A DNA stretch of 64,000 nt from Marsupella aquatica (GCA_973895155.1 OZ316891.1:4960001-5024000); one strand, 5' to 3'. Positions 13,129-25,413 are shown, counted from the first letter of the stretch. Notes: generated by a model not told the origin, from the sequence alone. Numbers and translations: made by a program.

Positions 13129-14460
13129 TAATTACATGCCCCTCACCCCCCTTATGTCTGCAATCACTTCTACCAGCCCATTGGCTGTAAGATTCTTGGA
13201 GTATTTTATACTCCTCTCCCGAGTCATGGAACCTACCATGTTAAGATGAAGAAGGGAAAGAATCCATGTACTACACGACCCCACTTATGTTAAGATCAAG
13301 AAAGGAAAGAATCCATGTACTAAACCCCACTTAGGGAGCTTCCATTCAAGGGCATTTTGTGTACATCAAATGCAGGTGTTGAATTACATTCCTGTCACGT
13401 CCTACAAAAAAACTAAGACTCCATGTTCCTGTCAAAAATGCCCATTATTTATACGCCCTCACCCCTAGTACATCTGCAATTCATTAAACTATCCCACCGG
13501 CTAGAAGATTCTTGGAGCAGTTTTCTACTCCCTCCCCAGCAATGAACCTAGTGCTATCATAAAGCACTCCCACCGGTCCGCCAAAAATGATTCTCCACTG
13601 GCCTCCACTAATATAAGTGCATCTCCTGGCCTGGTCTTTTTCTTGAGGCTGGGACACTTCTCCTACACTCCAGAAGTGGGCAAGGAGCCCCCACTGAGTT
13701 GCCCGCCTTCCTTGTGCAACAACCAAGATCCATTCTAGAAGATTTCATCAGACCGCCCACAAGCGCCAGAGTGTTTCCAGCTCCCATTGTTATCCAGTGT
13801 TGCAAAATGTTTAAAATGTAGTTGTCTGGGAACACGACTCAAAAATGAACCCAGGCGGGTTGCCTGTGTCACAAGAGACTTGCCACTTTGGGCAATCTCT
13901 CTTCCATGCTGCCTAACCGGTTTGGATACACTACCTGGGGAGGAACCTGGGCCAGTCACATGCGTCAAAAAAGACTCGCCACTTTGGGCAATTCGAGTCC
14001 GATGCCTAACCAGTTTGGATACACTACCTGGGGAGGAACCCGGGCCAGTCACATGCATCAAAATAGACTCGCCCCTTTTGGGCAATTTGAGTCCAATGCC
14101 TTACCAGTTTGGATACACTACCTGGGGAGGAACCCGGGCCAGTCACATGGGTCAAAAGAGACTCGCCACTTTGAGCAATTTGAGTCCAATAAATGCTATC
14201 TAACCGGTTTGGGTACACTGCCCGGGGAGGAGCCCAAGGAACCAAGGCCAGTTACCTGAGTACAAAGAGACTCTTCTACCTGGCAGAGGTGGGTGTGTTC
14301 TAATAATAAGATCAACGGAAGAAGGGAGAGAATTTATAGACTAAACCCCATTTCACGAGCTTCCATTCCAATGGCCGTTTGTGTCACTAACAGCAGGTGT
14401 TGAATTGGAATTCTGTTCCTTTCTCAAAGATGACTAAGACTCCATTTTCCTGTGGGGATG
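13129..14460. repeat. Nested segmental duplication (A-B-A'-array-B')
   Basis: Segment A (about 13129-13250, with 'AGATTCTTGGAG..TTTTATACTCC') recurs as A' at about 13443-13560. Segment B (about 13290-13440, with 'CTAAACCCCACTTAGGGAGCTTCCATTC' and 'GCAGGTGTTGAATT') recurs as B' at about 14309-14460. B itself begins with a 51-bp internal repeat near 13240 and 13290. The simplest reading is a tandem duplication of a ~310-bp unit whose second copy was later split by the 94-bp array and extra DNA. Confidence 0.75.
13868..14262. repeat. Four-copy tandem array, ~94-bp unit
   Basis: Copies are anchored on 'GTTTGGATACACTACCTGGG' at about 13920, 14013, 14107 and 14207 (the last reads GTTTGGGTACACTGCCCGGG), giving spacings of 93, 94 and 100 bp. 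Each unit also has 'AGACTCGCCACTTTGGGCAA'. Open frames run through it in several phases because the unit has few stops, so I do not read it as coding. It sits about 350 bp upstream of the pseudouridine synthase start codon. Confidence 0.85.
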
Positions 14461-14605
14461 ATTGCTGCGGCATTCCGTGTTCATATCCCTGATATGGGCG
14501 AGTTTGCAATAAAGGAGAAATTGAACGGGAGGTATCGCTGCAGATCGTGCTTAAGTCAGGGTCACTTTGTTAAGGAATTTGCTGCCTCTGGTGAGCATTG
14601 GCGAC

Positions 14606-17600
14606 ATGGGCGGATCAGTAGCTTCCGTTAGTGCCATGAGGGCGATGTCATTATGGTGTGAAAGTCCTTTGGCTTCTAAATCTGTGCTCTCGAGGTTTTC
14701 AGCTGGTGGTTTCCGGGGAAGAGAGGGTTTGGGGCTGAGCAATGTGGGAACAGGAAAATGTGCATCGTGGGCAATTGTATTGAAGAGGACGGAGCAGGGC
14801 AATAGGTTGAATTGGGCATGGCGTCAACCATCTTGCGCTTTAGACAGTAGTGGCAGAGTTGGTGGGAACGATGGAGGAGCCAGAAAGGCATTTAGAATGC
14901 CTGTCCTGGATAGAGATGAAAACGGGAATATCTCGTTCAGAGAATTTTCCGGAGATGAGAACTTCCAGCCCATAGAGAATGGCTCTCCTTCCAGCTCAAA
15001 ACCGAGCAGTAGGCCAGCTCGCAAAGCTAATGACGTCAGGAACAAAGAGCCAGTTAATGGAAAGTCTTCAAGTGCTCGGCCTTTAAGTTCAGTGAAAGTG
15101 AATCTTCCAAGCGCAGATCCCAGAGCAAGGAGGTTGGCCAGCGCAAAGGCTGCTAGTAATAGCGCTAATAGAGGATCACCTCTATACTCGAAAGCAGCCA
15201 GGCGATTCTACAATGAGAAATTTCGAGCGGAGCCACAAAGGCTCAGTAAAGTATTAGCTGCCGCTGGAGGTCCCTCTCTTTCTTTTCTTCCCCTCGTTTC
15301 TCTGTTATTGTAATTTTGATTTGTTCTTATGTATCTGTCTCTGGACTGTGTCGGACTGTCTTTTCCGGAGTTTAAAGCTAATTCATCCAGACCTGCCTAA
15401 ATTCTCGGCTGTGGCCCCAAATGCTATAGCAAACATCAAATGAGTGACATGTCTAATTATACTTTCAGGCCATGATTGGGGAATCAAATTATCTGCCGCG
15501 ATTTGCCTTGTTTTAGTTTCGGAAGTCATACTTCTTTTGTGACCTCGGTCCAATTGGTACTCTTTGCGTTTATTCTTTCATTGACGCCTTTGGAGTTCAA
15601 GAATAGTGTTTTGATAGAACTAAACTTCCAGACCAGAGTGAGTTAGGGAGAAGCAGCATTGACAACGGTTGCTGTCTATTACAAAACTGTAGGCTTTGGT
15701 AGAGTGAAAGTGAGCTGTTTCCCTTCTGTCCTAAAAAAATGGGGATCATGTCAAGTAAATTCCCTCCTGTGATGTTCTACTCTGTCCGAGCTCTCGTTGC
15801 CGAAGTATATGCAGTCTCTATTCCCTGGTTGTCTGACTTTCTTTGTGTTTGATTGTGACTGACAGTTGCATCGAGAAGAGGATGCGAAGAAGTAATTTTT
15901 GAAGGGCGTGTGTCTGTCAACGGTGATGTTTGCAAGGTTCCACAGGTGTGAGTTTCTCTCTGAGTACAATCATCGATTTTTCGTCTACAACGTGTAGTTG
16001 TTTGTCTCCAACTGCCCAGACACCTGTTTTGTCTCTGGCTAATGCTGCTTTGTGGTTTGGCATCAGACTCCTGTAGACCCGCTGAAAGACATCATCTACG
16101 TGGATGGCCATTCCTTACCCAAGAAAATGGCACCTAAATTATACTTCGTTATCAACAAACCTAAAGGGTATGCCAGTACAACATTCCACTTACCGTGGTG
16201 ATTCCCTTTATTGCAACTTACCGCTACTACCAGTAGATTCTTCTTGTGATCTTCTAAACGAGGGGCTGTCAGATTTTACATTGAAATCTTGGTCCTAACG
16301 TTGGGTCAGACTTGCCTAAGTAAGTTCTATAGTCCATCAAGGGCTGTAGATTTCATGACGACTAGATTAATTGATCAGCTATCTTACTTGTTTGACCCTT
16401 AGTAATCTATCGCACTTTGAGGTGTGTATACGCAGGTATATTTGCTCAGTTGGAGAGGAAGGAACAAAACCGGTCCTTTCCCTGTTTGACGATTACTTAA
16501 AAGTTTGGGTTAGTACTCCGATCCTTTCGTTTATTGTCATTCCCAGATGATCTCTAGCTTTTAGTTGGCTCGGAGTTGAATCTATTTTATTAGAAGCTCA
16601 GCAATCAATATCCTAAAGTGACAGGTTTTAGAAGATCCGTTTTCAGTAATGTGAACGAGAGCAGGTCTTGGGACGTGGTCAAATATTGATTTGTTAGCTC
16701 CTGACAATCTTTTATGCAGGCTCAGAGAAATCCAGGTTTAGCGAAACCCCGGATGTTCACGGTTGGTCGTCTTGACGTGGCTACCTCCGGTCTCTTACTG
16801 GTTACAAATGATGGTAAGTTAGATAGATGACATGTTAAATTTCAGTTAACAAGTTCCTGAAGGGTTTCTCCTTTGTCATCATTAAGCAATTCCATCTAAT
16901 TATTTGGAAGGTGTTGATGATCTGTAAATGACACATTTTCCAGGGGACTTCGCACAGAAGGTGTCTCATCCATCGTCAGGGTTGACCAAAGAGTAAAATT
17001 CAAATCACAATCTATTGTTTTAGTGTCTGAGCACCTTGACTATGAAAATTGAGACCGGTGCCGGTTTGAGACTCATTCTCTAGCGAAAAATGAAGGGGAA
17101 AGGGTTAGGGGAAAGCAGTGCTCTAGGTTTTCGCATTTATCTACAACAGTCCAAATTTCGTGACTGATTTATTCTCGGATAGTAAGAGCACTCTTTCCGA
17201 ATCTTTTCAGCTTTTCTAGTGGCGGTTGTCTGGGATACTGGTGCGGGGGAGGCTTGTGCCGACTCAGTTAGTAACTTGCTTTCGCGAAACGATCAGACGC
17301 AGGCAGAGGTCAATTTAAGTCCATTATCAATCTACAGAACAGGGTTCTATCATAAAGATTTAGTTGATGGGTTTCTGAATGTAGTGCGGGCATTTGAATT
17401 ATCCAGGTATGTTGCAACTGTCAACGAAAGGATCACCAGACGTCAACTGCAAACAATAGCAAATGGAACTATGGTCCAAGGTGTTCAGTGTGTCCCGAAA
17501 GAAGTGGAGATTTTGGACGTGGAATCTGGTGAAGAACGTCAACGCTTGAGGATTGTAGTAAGTTACCTCATCCTTTCTAGATGATATTATGGCTGGTGGG

Positions 17601-18362
17601 TTGTCATCCCATGTACTGCTTCTGAACTGCAGTATATTTCCGAAATCGATGATAGCTTTGGATTTTGAACTTTGAAAATCTACATGGTGGAGCAATTTTG
17701 TCCCTGACTGCTCTTCTGTCATACGCTAATCTTCAGACATGTTCCTGTAGGTGGGTGAAGGTCGCAATCATGAAGTGCGCATTCTAGTTGAGAATTCTGG
17801 ATTGCAGGTAAACCCCTCACCTCAGCCGTAATCTTATCCCCTAATTCATCTGTGGAGGTACTCAGGTACTTCGGATGTGTTCAGATGAATCATCCTTGTT
17901 CTTATAGCGGAGACAAGTTAAGGCTGCATTCTGGGTTGAACAATTACTTTTTTTTTACTGCAGGTCCTTGCTCTGAAGCGAACTCGTATTGGTGGCTTTC
18001 GCCTTTCCCGCAGGCTGGGGTGAGCATTTGAACACCCTGGACAACCTTCAGAGTGCATAGTGCGATCGCCCTGTTTTCGGAGAGGCTGTTTGTTTTTCTA
18101 TAGATGGGCATGATTCCTTGGAATTGCTTGAACTATTGTAGGTTTTGTCTGTAGAACTGCAAAGGTTTTCAGTGGATACTGTGTCCTCTCACATACTTGG
18201 CGATGGTTGCGGACATCGTACCCTATTTACTGATATGTGGCCAGTACACCTCAAGCTCGCAGTTCACAGATTCTAATGTATTACTTTTCTGATGGCAGGA
18301 CTGGCAAATTTGAGTCTCTCACAACATCTCAAGTTGCTGAAGTGCTAAAGAAAAATGTTTAA
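14606..18362 (+). CDS. RsuA/RluB-family rRNA pseudouridine synthase, probably plastid (SVR1-like)
   Basis: Ten exons join in phase into 462 residues: 14606-15269, 15866-15945, 16067-16167, 16436-16508, 16720-16813, 16944-16992, 17407-17557, 17751-17807, 17964-18019, 18299-18362. The N-terminal ~200 residues are Ser/Ala/Arg-rich and low in complexity, as in a transit peptide plus linker. An S4 RNA-binding domain follows ('RLSKVLAAAGVASRRGCEE', about residues 211-260). The catalytic domain carries the 'FVINKPKG' strand and the 'GRLDVATSGLLLVTNDG' motif at 322-338, with the catalytic Asp at 325. 'EGRNHEVRILVE' and a closing 'LKRTRIGGFRL' segment match bacterial RsuA/RluB. Arabidopsis SVR1 of this family modifies chloroplast rRNA and affects plastid translation. 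The start is the first in-frame ATG of exon 1; plastid targeting is inferred. Confidence 0.9.
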
Positions 18363-19990
18363 GATTCAATCCGACCAAAAATTACAGCTGCACAGGATAT
18401 TTTAGCTGTACGTGATAATCAATTTTGTTTTGATGAGTGTATAGGAAGCTGCGTGATAAATGCAAAGAGAAAAATCGCTATTGTTGCATCTGGGTGTCTT
18501 GTGTTATGATGGTCTAAAGCTCTGGTTGTCTATGACAACCACTGTACTTTCCCTCGGCACGCTCACCAGTTTGAGGTTGGGCGTTCCTCGTGTATATGAG
18601 CTTAGATCTTAGTTTCTCCTCCAGTGCAAGATTGGTGATTTCTTGTTTTGCTCCACTGCGGCAAGCATGGCAAGTTTCACTGTTATTTTTGGACAATTTC
18701 CAAATGAAGATTCTGGTTTGTTCTCAGGAAACAGGGTAAGATGCCTACAGTTACAGCATCTGCTAGGTCCCTTTCTCGTTCACTTCAAGGAAAGATTGTG
18801 GAGACTTCTGATGTGCGCAGCAGCTTATAGCAAAGGGTCATACAATGCTCGATAAATCTCACATTTCAGATTTTCAGAATGTTGCCTGCTCCTGATCGAT
18901 TCTCCCAAAGCCCCAGCCTTAGGTTTGAGCTCCATTGACAGGAAAAGGCTTCAGACTGACACCTAACTGGCTTCAGTATGTCTTGAAACCTCTCTTGTTT
19001 TGGGCATTCATGACATTTCATGTAATCAGAATTGAGCAAAAAATGGGCTGTTGGATAGCTCATTCAATGCCCTTTCTAATGAGCTAAAGTGGATTTTAAG
19101 GTGTTGAGCGATTGCACAAAAGTCCAGCTGGAAAGATGATCGACCAAAATGATTACTTGGAACAATAGTTCCTTCCTTCAGTCTCCCCAACTAGTGAGTG
19201 CTCTGGAGGAACGTCCCTTCAGTTTATTTGCAACGATAATAGCAGGTGACCCAGATTTCACTTCCCAGCATTCTTTTTGCCACGTTTGAAAAATATTTGC
19301 AAGGTTTCTTTGTCTTCCATTAGCCGATTAGATCTCGGGAGATCTGACCGGGAGATCTGACCGCCAAAATTTAATCTAGAAAAATAAGTTAAAAATAATA
19401 TACCTTGCATCTTCTCCTCAAGGTCACATGAACCACCCTGGGAAAAAAAGACAACCTTACAAATTATTCTGCCCATGAGTATGCAGCCTTAGAGCTCCTT
19501 GAAGCCGTACTCCCCATTCCTGTACTCAGCATGTTTGGAACTCTCCAAGAAGGTATGAGCTCCTTTGTCTATATGGATCATTGATCAACTAGACCATCCT
19601 ATAAAGCATCATTAGTTTCTCTATTATCTGACAAATTGAAGTAGTTAGCCCACTGGCTTTAGGATACATACAAGATCTAGTTTTGGCACCTGGCCCAGTT
19701 GATGCCCACCTGCTGGCCAGGATGGCTTTTCACTTCTTGATGTTTGCTAATCACTATCTGGAGTATATATGCCAGGTGGATACACACCCTGATGGATGGG
19801 TCTCAGCAGTTGCACATCAAAATAAAATGCAGCAAGGTAAGCAGAAAGAACAACACTCAATGATATGACACTACAATCAGGTTTATCATGGTAAAAAATC
19901 CATCCCAATAGGCACATGCCACATGTCACAGTACATTGTATGCTGCTATTTTTATGTCATTTACCAGAAAGTCCAATGGACCCTCAAGTT
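18363..19990. other. Intergenic DNA and 3' UTR, no gene seen
   Basis: The left part is probably the 3' UTR of the pseudouridine synthase gene. The remaining short frames have no homology or splice support. Confidence 0.5.
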
Positions 19991-19994
19991 TTGG

Positions 19995-20213
19995 TGGTAA
20001 GTTTTTTTTCCAACGAACCGGAGAAGGGCCGCCCGCACACCACCAGGGGGACAAAAGCCACCCCCAGTGGCAACCCGGCAAACCGGGAAGAAAAAAGAAA
20101 AAAGAAAAAACCCTAATCAGGCCAAAAGGACCTGTGCAGCCACCAGGTGGTAGCCAACACCCAGCCCCTTTGGGCAGAACCCATCACCTTCCTACACCAC
20201 GCTTTGCTGGTAA
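19995..20213 (-). mobile_element. Possible short GC-rich retroposon
   Basis: A GC-rich island opens with a T-run (an A-tail if read on the minus strand) and is bounded by 'TGGTAAG' at about 19994 and 20210, which could be a short target duplication. It also contains a purine run of repeated GAAAAAA. There is no coding similarity, and the assignment is tentative. Confidence 0.3.
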
Positions 20214-20779
20214 GCTTGGATGGATTGTCTCCAAACATGAAATTTTGCTCAAATGACACATACTACACAATACCAAAAAGTAGGAGACTTGCCGAAACCA
20301 AATGAAGAATGGACCCTTGCGTAGTTTTGAGTTTAGGCTTGCCACATATGCTATGGAGTAACTCTCACATCCAAACACTGTCATTATAACTTATCAAATA
20401 TGTTGTATCTAACTTGGCCATTAAAAATAATAGTACAATAACTACCCATGGCACCAGGGCTTCCTTTTGTATTTTGGGCAGTGACACTTATGGCATGCTG
20501 AGAAGCCTCAGTTTAGGAAAATATTTTAGAGGTCACATTATGACCATTTGATCCATGTCCTGTCAGATCTGGAGAGTTGATTTTTGAAGATAATTAGTAA
20601 AAAAATTGAACAAATCTGAGTATATCATTCACAAGAGCCTTCACTTGGAGGCAAATGTGCAAAATTTGCGTAGAAAGGAAACAGAGCATGGCACCCTCTA
20701 TTTCTCTAAGCAAAATTTTGCCACTAAAAATATTCTATGCACACCAGTATATGCTATGCGCTAGTGGCTGACAACCAAG

Positions 20780-21445
20780 CAAATCCCATTAAATGTTGTG
20801 TACCAACCTCAAGATGTATGTGGTCCGTTTCAACCACAGTTTAGGACTTACCCCATCATGGTTCCAGAATAGGATAGTGTCTAAGGTCAGGTCTCCAAAA
20901 CCTTAACCCTAACAAGATGAGTACAGAAAATCTTGACCCTTATCAAAGATCTATACAAATTAAAAGGAGCGCATAATTCCACATAGAGTTCCAACATGCT
21001 TGTGAGTAAGGGCGGGCATGAGTAGTTTGGGTATGGGAAACTCTTCCTCTTTCATACACACTGGTATTTGGGCTAGTGACTTATGAGAGACGGGCATGGG
21101 AAATCTGGGTACAAGAAGCTCTCCTATGCATCCGCACTGGTATTCGGGCTAGTGACTTAAAGCGCCACTGTCCCGGAAGCAAAACCTGGTGGATCTAGGA
21201 TACTAAAGTAAACCCAAAATGGATTCAAAAAAGTGAAAAAGTGTTATATTTTGTACTCCCAGAACTTGGTGGACACTGGTGGTTTAAAACCAAACAAACC
21301 CGGTTAGCTTAACCTGTGCTGTACCGGTACTGACCTTGGTCTCTTTCAAACCACGGTTTGGGACGTCGGTTCCAGAAAAAAAGGTAAGGTCGTCCAAAAC
21401 CCTAACCCTAATAATACGAGTGCGAAAACCCTCATTCCTTCGCGG
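20780..21445. repeat. Diverged duplication of the PNO1 upstream region
   Basis: About 20780-20945 and 21280-21440 share the order 'GTACC..', 'TTTCAACCACAGTTTAGGAC'-like, 'GGTTCCAGAA', 'AAGGTCNGGTC', 'CCAAAACCTTAACCCTAA' and 'GAGTACNGAAAATC'. Between them, two ~77-bp direct repeats with 'CACTGGTATTTGGGCTAGTGACTTA' variants lie near 21060 and 21138. The right copy lies next to the gene and keeps an intact telo-box; the left copy has a mutated one. Confidence 0.65.
21396..21411 (+). promoter_or_regulatory. Telo-box upstream of PNO1
   Basis: The sequence AAAACCCTAACCCTAA contains the telo-box core AAACCCTAA. In plants this element is enriched in promoters of ribosomal-protein and ribosome-biogenesis genes, often near the transcription start. 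Its place about 1.1 kb upstream of the PNO1 start codon, and upstream of a probable 5' UTR intron, suits that role. Function is inferred from motif and context. Confidence 0.55.
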
Positions 21446-21499
21446 GACTTTTTCAGGCCGAACTCATTTTGCACGTCATCTTTCGCATTGCACTCTTCT

Positions 21500-21600
21500 T
21501 TCGTCCGGATCGGAGCTCTGCAGCTCTCTTCGATCTCTAGAATAATCGTGTCCTTCTTCGTCCGGATCGGAGCTCAGCACCTTTCTTCGATCTCCCGAAT
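21500..21600. repeat. 57-bp direct duplication
   Basis: 'TTCGTCCGGATCGGAGCTC' followed by 'CTTCGATCTC' occurs at about 21500 and again 57 bp later at about 21557, each copy ending in 'AATAAT'. It lies in the probable transcribed leader of PNO1. Confidence 0.8.
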
Positions 21601-21671
21601 AATTGCGTTAGTGAGTATCCCGTTCCTTCGTTTCTCGTTGTGGCGTGTTGTTGGTGTTGCTCGGGTTCATC

Positions 21672-22049
21672 GTCTCCTGATTTGGTTTGATTTTATTTGA
21701 CTTGATTCGATTTGATTTCCATGTAGTGTGTCTCTGTCTCGATTGATGGTTTTTTAAAGCTTTCGATTCTGCGGTGCCTTTGGTTTTCTTTTTCATCGCC
21801 TCCTGATTTGGTTTGATTTGATTTGACTTGATTCGATTTGATTTCCATGTAGTGTGTCTCTGTCTCGATTGATGGTTTTTTAAAGCTTTCGATTCTGCGG
21901 TGCCTTTGGTTTTCTTTTTCATCGTCTCCTGATTTGGTTTGATTTTATTTGACTTGATTCGATTTGATTTCCATGTAGTGTGTCTCTGTCTCGATTGATG
22001 GTGTTTTAAAGCTTTCGAGTCTGCGGTGCCTTTGGTTTTCTTTGCGGGT
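21672..22049. repeat. 126-bp tandem triplication in the PNO1 leader
   Basis: Three nearly identical copies with a period of exactly 126 bp start at about 21675, 21801 and 21927. The unit contains 'CTCCTGATTTGGTTTGATTT', 'CCATGTAGTGTGTCTCTGTC' and 'TGCGGTGCCTTTGGTTTTC'. A donor-like TAGTGAGTATC at about 21610 and the pyrimidine-rich, T-biased sequence suggest this lies in a 5' UTR intron. Because 126 is a multiple of three, a long open frame appears on the opposite strand; I regard it as an artefact. Confidence 0.9.
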
Positions 22050-22488
22050 GCTTGAATTCTCCTCCGTCCTGCTGCAATTCCGTCATCTTTTCTTATGTTT
22101 TTGCATCTATCTGTGAGTCTCTCTGGCACCCGATTGGGAACTGTCCTGTGTATCCCTTCCTCACGGGTTCTGTTCCTTGAAAGGGCTTTTTCGTGTCTAG
22201 ATTTGGTTTCTTAATCATCCTGTGACTCCTTATTGCACTCGTTTGATAATTTCTCGATTTCTGGTGCTCTTCTTCTCGGGTATATGTAAGTTCTCCATAT
22301 CATTGCTGCAATCCCGTCATCCTCGCTTCTATCACTATATCTTCACTGGTTTTCTCTCGAGAGCAATTGATTTCTAAACTATGCATCTCTGGATCCAATA
22401 TTGCAGTCCTGCCGCGACTATTGCACAAAATTAGCGTGTCTTTGTCGCAAATGATCTGCGTCGGCGGACGAATCCGAGAAGACTAGAG

Positions 22489-23445
22489 ATGGAGGTCGAC
22501 AGCGTTGCAGGAGAGGGAAGAGAACCTGTACCGACGAACCCAGAAATTAATGGCGCAAAAGAGGGGACAGAAGCTCTACCGACGAAGCCAAAATTTAAGC
22601 CACTTTCGGCACATGAAGTTGGTGGTGGGAAGTTCCAGTATAGGAAAGTCTTCGTCCCTGCCCATCGTTACTCGCCACTGAAGAATCACTGGATGGACAT
22701 TTATACACCTATTACTGAGCAGATGAACATCGACATTAGAATGAACTTGAAGGTATGCCCACATTCATTGCCGTAGCTCTCCACAACTATCCAGACCATG
22801 CACTATGGTCTATGATGACGAGGCTCGTATAGAGAATAGATGAATCTCTGTAATTGAGCAGATAAACATGAACATAAGAATTAACGTAGGGTGCTTAAAA
22901 CCTTTTCCCCCTTGTTCTCTGTTTCTACAATGAGCATTATGTGTTTGTGGTTTCGAAAATGAGATTCTTTGATGTGTTTGCGTTGTGGATAAATTATAGA
23001 TTTTCTGTTTTGTCTTCGACAGAGCAAGAAGGTGGAGCTGAAGACTCGGCGAAATACTCCGGACGCAGGCGCTTTACAAAAGTGTGCCGATTTTGTCCAT
23101 GCTTATATCTTAGGGTTCGACATTCAGGACGCTATTGCCCTGCTGAGGCTGGATGATCTGTACGTGGAGTCTTTTGAGATTAAGGATGTTAAAACCCTGC
23201 GTGGTGAGCATCTGTCTAGGGCTATAGGCCGCCTTTCAGGAAAAGGTGGCAAAACCAAGTTCGCCATTGAAAACTCTACTCGGACTCGAATTGTGATTGC
23301 TGACACTCGCATTCACATTTTAGGTTCGTTTGCTAATATTCGAGTGGCACGAGACTCACTCTGTAACCTCATTTTGGGATCTCCTGCCGGGAAAGTTTAT
23401 TCGAAATTGAGAGCTGTAGCCACACGTTTGGCTGAGCAGCATTAG
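22489..23445 (+). CDS. PNO1: PNO1/Dim2, KH-domain ribosome assembly factor
   Basis: Two exons, 22489-22752 and 23023-23445, join at phase 0 into 228 residues, the usual PNO1 length. Exon 1 ends the conserved 'HRYSPLKNHWMDIYTPI' segment. Exon 2 encodes the degenerate and canonical KH regions, with 'GRLSGKGGKTKFAIENSTRT' at about 157-176 and 'VYSKLRAVATRLAE' at the C-terminus. PNO1 binds the 3' end of 18S rRNA precursors, works with the Nob1 nuclease and Dim1, and is needed for pre-40S maturation in nucleolus and cytoplasm. The ATG lies just after a plausible acceptor in a long leader. The upstream telo-box fits regulation with other ribosome-biogenesis genes. This is the clearest gene in the window. 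Confidence 0.95.
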
Positions 23446-25413
23446 CAAAATCGTCAGAATCGTCTTGTCTTCCTTGCATTGTTTGTTGTGTCCAGCTTAA
23501 TGCTTAGTTCATCCGAAACTCTGATCCTTCGCTTGTACTAACTAGCTGGCGGTGTCCTGATTTGGCACGGTGTTTAAAGGCTAGACGTCCTGTAATGACC
23601 GACATAAACTGGGTTTGCAAAAACTCAGAATTGAACAACAGTTCTTCCCAGAAGTAGCCCAGGCCTCAGCATTCAAGAGGTAAATCATCTGGCTGCCAGA
23701 TCAATGATCAGGAGACTCGCATCAAAATGATAAGAATCAAGCTTGCAACCTTTTTTCTAGCCCACGGGCAGGCTCTGGCTCATCTCAAATTGGGCAACCC
23801 CGTCACTACAGCCGCTTCATTATAACAGCCATCGCAAGCTGATCCTCACAAGGTGGCACCGATTGGTTAGAAGATGAAGGAGTTCCATCGAGATTCGCTG
23901 TCCAGCCAATTCTTCACCGTGTCAACTCATGAGATAATAACTCAACGATCTGTCAATCCGTCACAATCTAAAGCAGATCCGCTGTCTAGCAAACTTTTTC
24001 TAGAGACAGTTCAGCCAAAACGTCAGCACTCTGGCTGACGAGTTACTAACCGTAGGTACCCAATTGTGGATGTCAACACATCGTGATCTATTGGCAAGCG
24101 TTTCATTCTGTTGGTGGATCTTAGAAATTGCAGAAGTACAACTTTGTCATAACATGCGCATTTTATGGCTGTTGGAAATGTGACGAGGATCAACACGGTT
24201 GCCAAACCAGTTAGTCTCCCTGCTGATGGAGTCTTAGTATCACAGGGTTGTAAGACAAGAGTTCTTGCGAGGATGCAAAATTAGCATGGTGATTTCAAGA
24301 ATTTGTGTCAGGTTTGAAGCAAACTAAAGGGCAGCAAACTATGGGCATTATCCCAAGACAAGGCACCTCGGCAGCATCGGACTCTAATCTCGATAATGAG
24401 AGGGGAACAGGTTTACTTCACTCTTTCTTGTCAGGAGAATTCTAGAGTAAGTTGACACGATTGTGACAAAAGCGAGTTAAGTAAACCTGTATTAATTTCT
24501 TTGTGGGTCCGGCGATTTCGGTCTGAGTGGGTGGCTAGCTATCCACCTCTCACGGATGAGCTGCTGCCGACGAAGGATTCGACAACCACCGAAGCCTTCC
24601 GTATCATCTGACTGCTGTTGGATAACAGACGACTCGAATTTCCTGTTGCTGTGCTAGCACATATTTGCGTGCTCTGGCCAAATGTGAAGATTCATGTAGT
24701 ACACTGGATTCCTTCCGGCCAAAGTGCTCACTTCGGGCTGTATTGGTATTCAGCTCTGCGATTAATTAGTATGTTCTCGACTTCTAACGTTGTCTCGTGA
24801 TCTGGGTACCCTGAAAAGCTCACTAGTGTGATCCTCGACTTCGAAGAATGCTTAACAAGGCATGGTGCAAAGGGCGATTAATTCGTCACTATATTTTGCT
24901 GGACCCATAGCATTCTATCTCAAGCCGATGTGTACAATTTTGCCAGACGTTAAACTTTCAAACCCACTGACACATTATTCTGAGGATTATGACACATGAA
25001 AGTAACTAGTTAGCATGAGCAGGCGAAAGAATCTCAGGTCACCGAACAAAGATCCAAAATATATTTCAGCTGGGGACATCTTTTCTGAACATCATTTCCA
25101 CAAACTGGACCTAATGTACATACATCTCCTGCGTGTGTACCAGTGACATACCCCAGCCACAGTAACCGCCACCATAACCAGGGTTTTGTTTGCCGTGGAT
25201 TCAAGACAGGAGGTGGGTGATGTGAGAAATAAATGTTGCTGCTTACCAACCAAATGACCTCAACGACAAAAGGTGCTTCCTTAACTAGACGCTTTGCTGA
25301 GATCTGAGACCGTGGGGACTTCCTTCCTAGACCGGCAAAATTGGGGATAATCATTCTTTCCAGGAAAATCTTAACTGAAGAAGTGCATTTCTTCAAATCC
25401 TAGTTGTGGACAT
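23446..25413. other. Convergent intergenic region between PNO1 and MOC1
   Basis: The two flanking genes end towards each other here, so it should contain both 3' UTRs. No third gene or repeat was recognised. Confidence 0.5.

Noticed and set aside
13735-14259. Open frames of 116-138 codons on both strands with repeated 'FGYTTWGG'-like units
   Set aside because: They are translations of the 94-bp tandem array; copies shift phase because spacings are not multiples of three.
14500-14600. 'RYRCRSCLSQGHFVKE' reading, like a retroelement zinc knuckle
   Set aside because: The last Cys of a CCHC knuckle is Phe, no gag sequence surrounds it, and it directly precedes the pseudouridine synthase start in its probable leader.
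17219-17584. 121-codon frame as a separate gene
   Set aside because: Only 17407-17557 is coding, as exon 7 of the pseudouridine synthase; the rest is intron 6 read through.
21608-22129. 173-codon minus-strand open frame with repeated Lys/Ser/His-rich units
   Set aside because: It is the complement of the 126-bp triplication. The period is a multiple of three, so openness is copied three times. No homology and no splice or start context.
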